In this document: positions 52,067-59,769 of the stretch, piece after piece
Position numbering within the stretch: the first letter of the stretch is position 1
Layout: each line of letters opens with the position of its first letter
Assembly: GCF_029893365.1 (NCBI RefSeq)
Contig: NZ_JARXUZ010000001.1
Location: 2,728,001-2,792,000, forward strand
Reading direction: 5' to 3'
Source: Cryobacterium sp. CG_9.6
GTDB taxonomy: Bacteria; Actinomycetota; Actinomycetes; Actinomycetales; Microbacteriaceae
Length of the DNA: 64,000 nt
The notes under the pieces: model-generated
What the model was told of the DNA's origin: nothing
The model's input: only the letters and a program-made list of their open reading frames with translations
Database searches by the model: none
Translations under genes and position numbers: made by a program

Positions 52067-53104
52067 TCACGTGGCGACTCGGACGCACGCGTCCTGCCAG
52101 AGGCGGGTGAACACATCTGCTGCCGGCTCGGCGGTAGCGTCGCGGTAACCGGTACCGGCCCAGAGAGCGAGGCCGTCGGCGTCACCGCGACGGCCGGCAT
52201 CCGCTCGCAGAGCAGCCGTGAGCTGGTGCGCCTGGGGGTACGCCCACGGCGCGCCCGCGTCGTGCTCGGTGATGAACGCGTTGAGTAGCCCGCGGGCGGC
52301 ACGGCCGGAGAACGCCCGGGTAATCACGGTCTGGGTAAACCTCGGGTCGGCGAGCGCATTCTTATGGGCCTGCGGCGCACCGGACTCATCGGTACGCAAA
52401 AATGCCGTGCCGAGCTGCACGGCGGTCGCTCCGCCGTCGAGCAGCGCCGAGATCTGCGATCCCGAACGGATGCCCCCGGCCGCAACCACGGGTAGCCCCA
52501 CGCTGCTAAGAACCGCAGCCAGGAGCTCCGGCAGCGGAATGTTCTGCGGACGGTCCGCCGTGTGAAACGTGCCGCGGTGTCCGCCGGCGTCGGGTCCCTG
52601 CACACAGAGCGCGTCGACGCCGCGGCTCTCGGCCTGCCGGGCCTCCTCCACCGAGGTGACCGTGGCGACCACACTGGTGCCCACCTGGTGCAGCCGGGCG
52701 ACAACATCCACTGAGGGCAAGCCGAACGTGAACGACACCACGGCCACCCGCAGGGCGACCAGCAGGTCAATCTTCTCCGCAAACCAGTCGTCATCACTCC
52801 GGCTGGGCGGCAGTGTCACGCCGCGGGCCAACGCCTGGGGTTCGAGCGCACGGCGGTACCGCTCCACGCCAGCCAAGTCGCTGGCCGGAGCCTGCGGCAG
52901 GAACACGTTGACACCAAACGGATGCGTGGTGGTGCCGCGTACCGCTGATATTTGGCGTTCGAGCACCTCCGGCGTCTTGTAACCCGCAGCGAGAAAGCCG
53001 AGGCCGCCCTGTTCGCCCACCGCGACAACAAGATGCGGGGTGGATGCGCCCCCAGCCATCGGCGCCGCTATCACGGGAATTCGCAGGCCTGCCAGGGTGA
53101 ACAT
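52067..53104 (-). CDS. Nitronate monooxygenase family protein
   Basis: A 345-aa FMN enzyme (2-nitropropane dioxygenase fold). The N-terminal PVIAAPMAGGASTPHL, the conserved CVQGPDAGGHRG with the catalytic His, and PVVAAGGIRSGSQI for phosphate binding are all present. Bacterial members often detoxify propionate-3-nitronate. Stands alone. Confidence 0.88.
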   Translation of the reverse strand: MFTLAGLRIPVIAAPMAGGASTPHLVVAVGEQGGLGFLAAGYKTPEVLERQISAVRGTTTHPFGVNVFLPQAPASDLAGVERYRRALEPQALARGVTLPPSRSDDDWFAEKIDLLVALRVAVVSFTFGLPSVDVVARLHQVGTSVVATVTSVEEARQAESRGVDALCVQGPDAGGHRGTFHTADRPQNIPLPELLAAVLSSVGLPVVAAGGIRSGSQISALLDGGATAVQLGTAFLRTDESGAPQAHKNALADPRFTQTVITRAFSGRAARGLLNAFITEHDAGAPWAYPQAHQLTAALRADAGRRGDADGLALWAGTGYRDATAEPAADVFTRLWQDACVRVAT

Positions 53105-53261
53105 GTTTGCTCCTCAGAGTGCACGCACGTGCGTGGATACTCCCATGCTGGCAGCCCGCGGGCCCCAACGGGGCGTCACGGCACAATTGGTGCCGGTTCC
53201 CTCCGCGTCAGCGCGTGGGGCAGTACTGAAGCCGGGGCCCTGCCGTCCTGGCGGAGCACAC

Positions 53262-54496
53262 CTAATTCGTGCTGGTGGGGCGCCCGTCAAGCAGGTTTCT
53301 GGTGAACATAGCAATGTCGTCCTGAAGCCCGGCGTAGGCGTTCTCGACGAGGCTCTCCGACCGGACAAACATGTCCACCGCCTCGAGCGCTGAGGTGATG
53401 ATCGCGCGAGGTGCGCGCACTTTCCATGACAGGCCTTCCTCGATGAGGTCGTCGATGGTGATTGCGGCGTGCGCATACTTCCGGTTAATGGCCAACGCCA
53501 TTTTTCCATCGCTATCGAGGTGAGTTTGTGGCACAACATCGTAGGCCGGTGTAATTCTTGTGCTCCCGTCATGCAGATGGAGCATGCTGATGTTCTTGCC
53601 GTGCATGTCGAGGTTGCCCACAGCCTGCGAGACGGTGAGGAGTCTGAGGAGTTGGTCGACTGAGGTCCGGTCGCCGTTGCGCCCCAGGACCTCTGCTACT
53701 CGCTTGAGTGAGACTTTCCCGCCGAACTCCTGGTATTTCTCGTTCTTCGATGCGCCCAGGGCTTGGTTCATGTCTTCCTGGTGGATGCGTCCCTGCGGCG
53801 CGTCCGGCGACCTGTCGTACCGCTCGATGACGAGGCCGCGAGCCCCGCCGAAGTCTTCGATCCATGCCTCCAATGTGGTGAGGCCAGCAGCTCTGGCCAC
53901 ACGAAAGCCGTACTCCTCGTCAAACGTGATGGTCGGGTAGCGGACGGACGGCGGCTTGATAATGTGGGTGGACGGATAGCCCTCGAGAACCTGAAACCAG
54001 TTATTCTCCTTGTGCGCTAGAACGATCTTGTCCTGCACTCCGGCCAGCGAGGTCCGGCCGGACTTCGGCCGGTTTCCGAGAGGGGCGGCCTGAGTGTTGC
54101 CGAGCATTCGGCCGACCTCGGCCGCGTCGACCGGGGCCAAGTCAGGCTTGCGTGGCTCGCCCGGCGCCTCCGGGTCATAGATCTGAACGGCACCAGCGAC
54201 GTCTCGGCCAAACTGGGCGAGCAGCGGGATCACGTCATCGGTGGAGACTCTGATCTCGGCGGCGAGATTGTCGAGAGCGGCGCCCTCGGGAAGCAGCTCG
54301 GCGAAGAAGTTGCGGCGCGCGCGGCCCTGCTGCGGTTGGCCATGAGGTCGAATGGAACCGACTCGGAGAGAATCGTGCTCCCGAGCCCAAATCTCTCGAT
54401 GGCATTCTTAGTCGCGATGAAATCGAAAGTGCGACGGTCGGCGCCGACCAAGTGCCCCACCAGCTCGCCGTAGAGCTCCACGCGCAAGTCAGCCAT
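53262..54496 (-). pseudogene. hipA: hipA toxin kinase, split by a frameshift
   Basis: HipA-like Ser/Thr kinase. The first part (54496 to about 54315; MADLRVELYGELVGHL...DLMANRSRAAR) is in one frame. The rest (from RNFFAELLPEG onwards) is in another. The break is in a GC-rich run at about 54310-54325 and needs a one-base insertion or two-base loss. The kinase part keeps its motifs: SLAGVQDK, the catalytic GNLDMHGKNIS and the metal-binding PAYDVVP. Either a decayed toxin, a sequencing error in the GC run, or programmed shifting. The start overlaps the hipB stop by 8 bp. Confidence 0.8.
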
Positions 54497-54758
54497 TGGA
54501 TTCTTCCACGATGTCGTGACCGGTCTCATCCGATGAGTCAGCGATCTCCATGTACATCCTTACGCCGGTCTCCCGCATAATCGCGAAAATGCGTTCGAGG
54601 ATGATCGTGTTCTTGCCGGACTCCACAGCCCAGATGTATTTCTGGTCAGTCTCGAGCCTGTCGGCGAGGCCGCGCTGCGTCAGTCCGCTGACAAGGCGAC
54701 CCTGCTGCAGCATCCGACCAAGAGCCTCGGCGCTTCTCACTTCTCCGCGTGCTGCCAT
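54489..54758 (-). CDS. hipB: HipB-like antitoxin (Xre family)
   Basis: An 89-aa helix-turn-helix protein (SGLTQRGLADRLETDQKYIW at about 30-49; WAVESGKNTI follows). The position before hipA with an 8-bp overlap is the classic antitoxin-toxin order. A strong AGGAGGG lies 7 nt upstream of ATG 54758. The operator half-sites at 54772-54852 are its likely binding sites for autorepression. Confidence 0.88.
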   Translation of the reverse strand: MAARGEVRSAEALGRMLQQGRLVSGLTQRGLADRLETDQKYIWAVESGKNTIILERIFAIMRETGVRMYMEIADSSDETGHDIVEESNG

Positions 54759-54771
54759 GACAGTTCCCTCC

Positions 54772-54852
54772 TGACGGTCTTATTGCCTTCATGTTACCTG
54801 ACGGTCTTATCACCGTCAAGCAATCCTATGGTCATATTCCCGTCAAGCAATC
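54772..54852. promoter_or_regulatory. hipBA operator array
   Basis: Half-sites TGACGGT/CTTAT at 54772 and 54799 repeat with a 27-bp period. CCGTCAAGCAATC at 54813 and 54840 repeats with the same 27-bp period. The inner pair forms a perfect inverted repeat TGACGGT-N6-ACCGTCA at 54799-54818. HipB of E. coli also binds several spaced operators. It lies 14-94 bp before hipB. Confidence 0.75.
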
Positions 54853-54961
54853 AGCGTTTTGGTCGGAGATCGCACCTGAAACTCAACGATCGGTGACTGA
54901 GCGGTGTGCGGATCCCGCTCAGGGGATGACCAATGCTTCAGAATTCTGAAAAGCGGCGCAA

Positions 54962-55990
54962 ATGCATATAGAGGCAACGAGGACACGCGCCGTGGCTTCA
55001 GCGCGGCTCTCCCGCTGGTTGATGGCAGTCGGAGCGATTCTCACCCCAATCTCTCTCCTCCTCCTCCTCCTCCTCCTCCTCCTCCTCCTCCTCCTCCTCC
55101 TCCTCCTCCTCCTCCTCCTCCTCCTCCTCCTGACGTTCTTGCCTAGCGTGCCATCCGACGCGACGGCGATACCAGCGTGGGTTCAACGCGGAGAGGTATT
55201 GCTCACGTGGAGCGACGAGCTGCTGTTCTTCGTGGTCATCTGCTGGCGGGTCGGGGCGAGCGGCCTCTTTGGTTCTTACAGGTCGGCAGGCTCGGTGAGA
55301 ATCAACGTCGGGATGACGTCTCTGGCTTTAGCCCTTGGGGCTCTCGTCGTTCTCCTGCTGTCGGCAGGGCGTCTGGTGCACCCGGTGTTCGGGATTCAAC
55401 TTTCCGCCGATGTACTGGCCTTGGCTGTCAGCGCGTCGTTCGGCCTCAATCAGCGACTGGGGCGCACCCACAAACGGGCACGACCGCGGGGCGAGTTCTC
55501 GCATCCCCAGGTTCGCGGCACTCGTTTGAGTGGACGGCACTCGGGAAAAGGAGTGCTCGCCGCGCAAACACGTGCCGCGAGCGTCACGGGGCCTCACCCA
55601 GCGGGAGGGCTCAGCAAGCGAGCGGGCACGACCGCGAGGCCAGCTCGCACATCCGCCGGTTCGCGGCACTCGTTTGAGCGCGCGGCACTCGGGAAAACAA
55701 GTGCGACCCGCGCAAACACATGCCGCGAGCGCCACGTGGCCTCGACCAGCGAGTTCGGCACGCCAGCAAATGGGCCCCGGCCCCGGGCAGCGAGCGAGCA
55801 CGACCGCGGCATCCCCGCGGGTGATGAGTCACACCACCCCGGCCGACCAACGCCCAGACCTCGCTGTTCTCCGGCTGGCAGGGCGACCTTTCGTCACCAA
55901 GAGGGCACCGAACCGGATCGCTGGCGGGGCGCCATTGAGACCATCTTGCGGATCGCTTCACCGGCGCACTTGAAGGGCATTGCAACATAG
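54962..55990 (+). CDS. Hypothetical membrane protein with a 26-leucine run
   Basis: A frame of 342 codons without recognised family. After a short basic N-terminus (possible second start at 55022) comes a run of 26 leucines (residues 32-57) encoded by (CTC)25-CTG. Three further hydrophobic segments lie at about 83-98, 118-140 and 145-160. The remaining C-terminal 170 residues are Arg/Ser/Thr/Ala-rich and coincide with imperfect DNA repeats (55475 onwards), so the real protein may end early or be decayed. No good ribosome binding site. Confidence 0.4.
   Translation: MHIEATRTRAVASARLSRWLMAVGAILTPISLLLLLLLLLLLLLLLLLLLLLLLLLLTFLPSVPSDATAIPAWVQRGEVLLTWSDELLFFVVICWRVGASGLFGSYRSAGSVRINVGMTSLALALGALVVLLLSAGRLVHPVFGIQLSADVLALAVSASFGLNQRLGRTHKRARPRGEFSHPQVRGTRLSGRHSGKGVLAAQTRAASVTGPHPAGGLSKRAGTTARPARTSAGSRHSFERAALGKTSATRANTCRERHVASTSEFGTPANGPRPRAASEHDRGIPAGDESHHPGRPTPRPRCSPAGRATFRHQEGTEPDRWRGAIETILRIASPAHLKGIAT
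55055..55129 (+). repeat. (CTC)25 trinucleotide microsatellite
   Basis: Twenty-five exact CTC units in a row. In the frame 54962-55990 they code for leucine; other frames give proline or, on the other strand, glutamate runs. A uniform run this long is prone to slippage, and slippage by whole units keeps the frame. Confidence 0.95.
55475..55770 (+). repeat. Imperfect direct repeats of about 150 bp
   Basis: Two diverged copies start at CGGGCACGACCGCG (55475 and 55623, offset 148). They share the later blocks GTTCGCGGCACTCGTTTGAG, GGCACTCGGGAAAA and GCGCAAACAC-TGCCGCGAGCG. A third remnant of the start is at 55795. They cover the Arg-rich C-terminal part of the poly-leucine frame. Confidence 0.75.
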
Positions 55991-56158
55991 AGTATTTCAA
56001 AAAACGCGGGGCTCATCCGCAGTCCCGTGAGTCGGACCCTCATGGGGCCCAGAATTGGTCGCTATGGCTTCGAGCCGGCGTTGGGAAGCTGGACGCCATT
56101 TGGGAACCGTGGAGCTTCCCTATCCTGCGGGGCCGGACTGTTGTTGAGGTGCTCGGTG

Positions 56159-56740
56159 TTATGTGCGGGCACCCAGGAAGGGAGGGGGCGGCGATGCTGG
56201 GACTGCGGGGATTCCCTGTTTGAAGATGGGTTCGAGGAGGCGCAGTGCTTTGTCGGGGAGCCCGTCTCCCGGGAAAAAGTCATTCAGCAATTCCTCGGCC
56301 GCACTGAGTTCACGAACATCGCAGATCGCGAGCAGGTTGGCGATGTCCTGCACGTCGCGTCCCGGGCGCGATGCGTTGAGCTTCATGGCTAGCAGCGCCC
56401 GGGGTGAGGCAACTTCCACTGTGATGTCCTCGTTCGCGTAGAGGACCTCCCAGCCAGGGTCAGCCCCATAGGACGGTAGAAACATCGTGGCGTTGCTGTT
56501 GAGCCAGTCCTGTGGCCAGCCGTTCTCGTCGGCTACTTCAACTGCAGCCTTCAGGATTGGTTGCTCGGGCTGCAGGTGCGCATCGACATCTGCGGTTGTT
56601 CGGCGGTCGAAGTACCGAAGAGCGAGTGCAGCGCCTCCAACGATTCGGATGACTGCAGGCTGGCCGGCCACGCGGAGTTTGGCGATGACCGCGTTGATGC
56701 CTCGGATGAGGTCATCGCGGTCGAGTTGATCTCCGGGCAT
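56159..56740 (-). CDS. Nucleotidyltransferase-like protein (DUF6036 type), partner of the Xre gene
   Basis: A 193-aa protein. The minimal nucleotidyltransferase motif is GGAALALRYFDRRTTADVDAHL in pattern (GG-x-A-x9-T-x-D-x-D), with a later acidic residue (EDITVEVASP) as third ligand. Such proteins form toxin-antitoxin or defence pairs with Xre regulators. Its ATG at 56740 overlaps the stop of the upstream Xre gene. The role of this pair is inferred from architecture only. Confidence 0.72.
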   Translation of the reverse strand: MPGDQLDRDDLIRGINAVIAKLRVAGQPAVIRIVGGAALALRYFDRRTTADVDAHLQPEQPILKAAVEVADENGWPQDWLNSNATMFLPSYGADPGWEVLYANEDITVEVASPRALLAMKLNASRPGRDVQDIANLLAICDVRELSAAEELLNDFFPGDGLPDKALRLLEPIFKQGIPAVPASPPPPFLGART

Positions 56741-57327
56741 TAGACACTTTCTAGGGTTTCGGCTTCAATCAGGATGCCGCGGCGGAGGAACTCGACGGGT
56801 ACTCGCGCCGGGTCTGCCGGGATGTCGTAGTCACTTGTGCGGGGTGCCCACGGGCTGTCAGGGAGTCCTACTTGTTTGGTGACCCAGTCCGGAACGGGCA
56901 GGGCCTCTGCTTTGAGCCGGTATTCGCAAAGAGCGGCGATGGCGGCGTCCCATCGGTCGGACCCGGTGGAGGACGGCTCGCTCAACGCGAGGCCGACTCG
57001 GGTGGCTCCGCGTTCTGAAGCGAGGTTGTCGGCGAGTTGGAGGAATCGCCGGAATGCCGCGACTTCATCCGATCTGGTGATTGCTTCGCCGATCTCGGAT
57101 GCGATGCGGGCGGCATCGCTGCGTACCGTCGGGACTGTCACAATCGTGTGGCGGGTCGCTCGCAACAGTGCCTCGAGTGTGGCGACTGTCGGTTCGCGCT
57201 TGCCGTGTTCAATCAGGGAGAGCGATGAGCCGGCGATCCCTGAGCGAAGTGCGAGCTGGCTTTGCGTGAGTCCGCTCGCAGCCCTGGCGGAACGAGCAAG
57301 AACACCTGCTGTCATCTCAATCACCAC
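56740..57327 (-). CDS. Xre family regulator with C-terminal extension
   Basis: A 195-aa protein. The N-terminal helix-turn-helix is ASGLTQSQLALRSGIAGSSL; the C-terminal 100 residues (PVPDWV, SPWAPR, EFLRRGILIEAE) form a conserved companion domain of nucleotidyltransferase-linked regulators. Start GTG 57327 or ATG 57315; neither has a strong box. A palindrome at 57329-57346 directly abuts the GTG, so autorepression is likely. Confidence 0.78.
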   Translation of the reverse strand: MVIEMTAGVLARSARAASGLTQSQLALRSGIAGSSLSLIEHGKREPTVATLEALLRATRHTIVTVPTVRSDAARIASEIGEAITRSDEVAAFRRFLQLADNLASERGATRVGLALSEPSSTGSDRWDAAIAALCEYRLKAEALPVPDWVTKQVGLPDSPWAPRTSDYDIPADPARVPVEFLRRGILIEAETLESV

Positions 57328-57328
57328 T

Positions 57329-57346
57329 TTTTACTAAGTAGTAAAA
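57329..57346. promoter_or_regulatory. Palindromic operator of the Xre-nucleotidyltransferase operon
   Basis: TTTTACTA-AG-TAGTAAAA has perfect 8-bp arms and a 2-bp centre. It is AT-rich against a GC-rich background and directly upstream of the Xre start. Confidence 0.75.
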
Positions 57347-57419
57347 GCATACCAATCCCGATCCAATGAAGGGCTGGAGAATGTTGACGGCCCTGCAAGT
57401 CGAGGTGAATTGTGCCGTC

Positions 57420-58004
57420 ATGGATGAACTACTGATCGGGTACGCGCACGTATCCACAAATGAGCAAGACCTCACCGTCCAACAAAACGCCTTGGAACGA
57501 CTGGGCGTTAGATCGAACCTGATCTACACCGATCATGGCCTCACGGGAACCAACCGTGCGAGGCCAGGATTGCGCGAAGCGCTTGCTGCCTGCAGGAGCG
57601 GTGACACGCTCGTGGTGGCCAAACTCGATCGTCTGGCCAGGTCGCTCCGCGATGCGCAAGACATCGTCGATGAGCTGACCGCCAAGGGAATGAAGCTCAG
57701 CATCGGCGGCTCCGTGCATGACCCGAATGATCCAGTTGGCTGGCTCCTCTTCAACGTCCTCGCCATGGTCGCGGAATTCGAGTCCGATCTCATCCGCCCT
57801 CGAACGAAAGAGGGCATGCAAGTGGCGAAAGCGAAGGGACGGTTGCGCGGCAATTCACCGAAGCTGTCCCCGGCGCAGCAGAAGCACCTGATGGAGGTCT
57901 ACAACGCTGGCACTCACACAACGGCCGAGCTTGCTGAACTGTTCAATGTCGCCCGCTCCACAATCTACCGAACCATCCAGCGCCAAGACCGAGGCAATAC
58001 CTAG
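57420..58004 (+). CDS. Serine recombinase (resolvase/invertase family)
   Basis: A 194-aa site-specific recombinase. The catalytic Ser12 is in YAHVSTNEQDL. The rest of the domain has LDRLARSLRDA and EFESDLIRPRTKEGM, with a C-terminal HTH (TTAELAELFNVARSTIYRTI). The usual YARVST reads YAHVST: the position of catalytic Arg8 of gamma-delta resolvase is His10 here. IRERT reads IRPRT. These changes may reduce activity. It is divergent from the Xre gene and near relBE; no matching inverted crossover sites were seen. Confidence 0.85.
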   Translation: MDELLIGYAHVSTNEQDLTVQQNALERLGVRSNLIYTDHGLTGTNRARPGLREALAACRSGDTLVVAKLDRLARSLRDAQDIVDELTAKGMKLSIGGSVHDPNDPVGWLLFNVLAMVAEFESDLIRPRTKEGMQVAKAKGRLRGNSPKLSPAQQKHLMEVYNAGTHTTAELAELFNVARSTIYRTIQRQDRGNT

Positions 58005-58101
58005 CCGCCGAGATCGCGTTGCAGGACGGACTGTCCTGCACGGGGAACGGCTTGCGCGACAGAACTGCTTGTCTTGGCGCCTTCCTAAAGTGCTGCTGTG
58101 T

Positions 58102-58368
58102 TCAGAGCCTGTTGTAAACCTCGCGACGGTGTGCATCCTCAACGATGAGGATGAGAATCTGATCGTCGTCGATAGTTGTGAGGATGCGGTAATCACCAAC
58201 TCGATAACGCCAGAACTCCTCGTTCACGAGCTTCTTGCCGAGCATGCGCGGATTGTCGAGGCGAGCGAGTTTTTGCTCAAGAAATCCTCGGATGCGTTTC
58301 GCTGCTGTGGGATCAAGTTGTGTAACCTGCTTCGCTGCCTTCGGCGTGAATCTGATCGCGTAGCTCAC
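58102..58368 (-). CDS. relE: RelE/ParE family toxin
   Basis: An 88-aa toxin of the RelE superfamily (mRNA interferase type). It has the N-terminal pattern YAIRFTPKAAKQVTQLD. The C-terminal WRYRVGDYRILTTIDDD and AHRREVY carry the basic and aromatic residues used for mRNA cleavage. The start overlaps the antitoxin stop by 4 bp (ATGA). Confidence 0.88.
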   Translation of the reverse strand: MSYAIRFTPKAAKQVTQLDPTAAKRIRGFLEQKLARLDNPRMLGKKLVNEEFWRYRVGDYRILTTIDDDQILILIVEDAHRREVYNRL

Positions 58369-58583
58369 GCAGGCCAGACCACGTCAGCAAGATCGATCGC
58401 ATCGTCGTTGGACTGAGTGAATTCCTCCAGCGCATCTTTTGCCAGAAGGTAATCTTCGTTCTCGTCCAGATACTGCGTCAATGCCTCGGTCGCATAAAAA
58501 GTTTTCGACCGGCCAGTACGCGCAGACAGGTACTGCAAACGACGCTCCGTTTCATCGTCAACGCGGATATTGATTTGCGGCAT
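58365..58583 (-). CDS. relB: RelB-like ribbon-helix-helix antitoxin
   Basis: A 72-aa acidic protein. The N-terminal ribbon-helix-helix DNA-binding part (PQINIRVDDETERRLQYLSA) is followed by an acidic toxin-binding tail. A GGAGGAG box lies 6 nt before ATG 58583. A palindrome at 58601-58616 overlaps the likely -10 region, fitting autoregulation. Confidence 0.85.
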   Translation of the reverse strand: MPQINIRVDDETERRLQYLSARTGRSKTFYATEALTQYLDENEDYLLAKDALEEFTQSNDDAIDLADVVWPA

Positions 58584-58600
58584 GAAATTCTCCTCCGGAT

Positions 58601-58616
58601 GCTATACAAATATAGC
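58601..58616. promoter_or_regulatory. relBE operator
   Basis: GCTATA-CAAA-TATAGC, perfect 6-bp arms, 17 bp upstream of relB. The arms resemble a -10 box, so RelB binding would block RNA polymerase. Confidence 0.72.
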
Positions 58617-58824
58617 ACTGTCGAGCGCAAGAGAGACCGATTTCGGCAGAGCACCGGCGCGCAAGCGGAACGGACTGCGGGATATGTGTCCGGTCGACCA
58701 CAGAGTCACTTATTGACACATGTTGGATTCACTGAGAAGTTATAAGAAGTTCTTGAACACGGGCGTGGGTGTTCATCACCCAAGGCGTCGGAACACGCAC
58801 TGCCGCAACGAGGGGGAAATAAGC

Positions 58825-59127
58825 ATGATGCAGGAAGCAACGGTCACTGGTAGACAACGCCGAGTCGGACCGCTCCTCATCGGCGGAGGGGTGTGCGCCC
58901 AAAGCATTGGAATTAGTCTCCTGCTGCTGGCCACTATGGCGGTGGTTGGTCTCGATCGTTCCGGATACCCGGTGGTGAGCGGCCTGGGGCACCCAGCCTG
59001 GATTCTCCTTGGAGCTCTTTTGGGTGCGATCGGTGGCCTGGTTACGGGGTACGGGTACTTCCTGGTGCTTCGCCTCCTGGTGCAGATCAATCCCACACGA
59101 ACTGCAGTCGCGCCCGCCAGCGTGTGA
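58825..59127 (+). CDS. Small two-helix membrane protein
   Basis: A 100-aa protein with two hydrophobic helices (about 18-40 and 57-88), the second with GALLGAIGGLVTGYGYF. A strong GAGGGGG lies 8 nt before ATG 58825. No family recognised. It sits alone between relBE and the tRNA-Arg island. Confidence 0.6.
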   Translation: MMQEATVTGRQRRVGPLLIGGGVCAQSIGISLLLLATMAVVGLDRSGYPVVSGLGHPAWILLGALLGAIGGLVTGYGYFLVLRLLVQINPTRTAVAPASV

Positions 59128-59257
59128 GGTCCTGCCACTGCGGCCCTCGAAGCTCACTGCTGGTCGGCGGAACGCCGTTTAGGTGTCCCGAGAAACTGCC
59201 CGATGACCGGGCGTGTTAAGGACGAGAGAGTGGTCTGCTTTTCCAGAGCCGCAATGA

Positions 59258-59464
59258 CACTCTGCTCTCACGAAGGTCAACTCCGTTTTTGGTCACGAGG
59301 TTGCGTCGGTGATCGTCGATCCCAACAGCGCCGAGGTCACACGCACGCACTTTGTAGGAGTACTCGAAGTCGCGGGCCCTGACGTCCGCTCCGCACCTAA
59401 CGAACTGGGATCGTTTGGCGAGCTTCGAGCGGTTGAGAAGGCCTCAGAGCGAGCAAAACGATGA
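59258..59464 (+). pseudogene. 3' remnant of an unidentified gene next to the tRNA-Arg locus
   Basis: An open stretch of 68 codons without start; the stop TGA is at 59462. It has coding-like composition (VASVIVDPNSAEVTRTHF, VLEVAGPDVRSAPNELG) and ends RAVEKASERAKR. The matching part of the second repeat copy (61258-61281) keeps RAVEKAS and then stops. It was probably the end of the gene that lay beside tRNA-Arg before the insertion. Family unknown. Confidence 0.5.
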
Positions 59465-59549
59465 GTAAACAATGGATCGGCCGGGATTTCGTAAAGAATC
59501 TCCCGGCTGATCCACTTGTTTTATGTGCCCCTGGAGGGATTCGAACCCC
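59431..59549. repeat. Left direct repeat of the AbiE island (att-like, tRNA 3' end copy)
   Basis: 119 bp aligned without gaps to 61261-61379 (offset 1830); I count 107 identical bases. The last 24 bases (59526-59549) copy the 3' end of tRNA-Arg(CCT) exactly, and the identical core extends to 35 bp. It also includes a copy of the tRNA terminator hairpin (59481-59506). Confidence 0.88.
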
Positions 59550-59730
59550 AATAATCGACCGGCCAGCGTCGCCGACGTGGTCAAAAACCGCGTGATTTCA
59601 ACGTTTTTGGGTCACAGTGAGGCGTCCAGATTCACCCAGATTTTTTCACGTGTGGGCAAAATGTGGGCACGCAGGGGGGGGTCAGGGCAGCTTTGATTCC
59701 TTGGTGTACGAAAGTGTTTGCAGCTAAAGT

Positions 59731-59756
59731 TACGTGTGTACACTTCAATACACGTA
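59731..59756. promoter_or_regulatory. abiE operator
   Basis: Perfect 7-bp inverted repeat TACGTGT-N12-ACACGTA, 14 bp before abiEi. The core GTGTAC also occurs 32 bp upstream at 59704. AbiEi antitoxins repress their own promoter through inverted repeats, so this is the expected site. Confidence 0.7.
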
Positions 59757-59769
59757 GAAGGGGGTTGGG

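Noticed and set aside
54904..55146. Polyproline and polyglutamate frames over the CTC tract
   Set aside because: Alternative readings of the microsatellite; the leucine frame is the only one that continues into plausible membrane segments.
57300..58100. Invertible promoter controlled by the serine recombinase
   Set aside because: No matching pair of long inverted repeats flanking a promoter was found around the gene; the nearby palindrome fits an Xre operator better.
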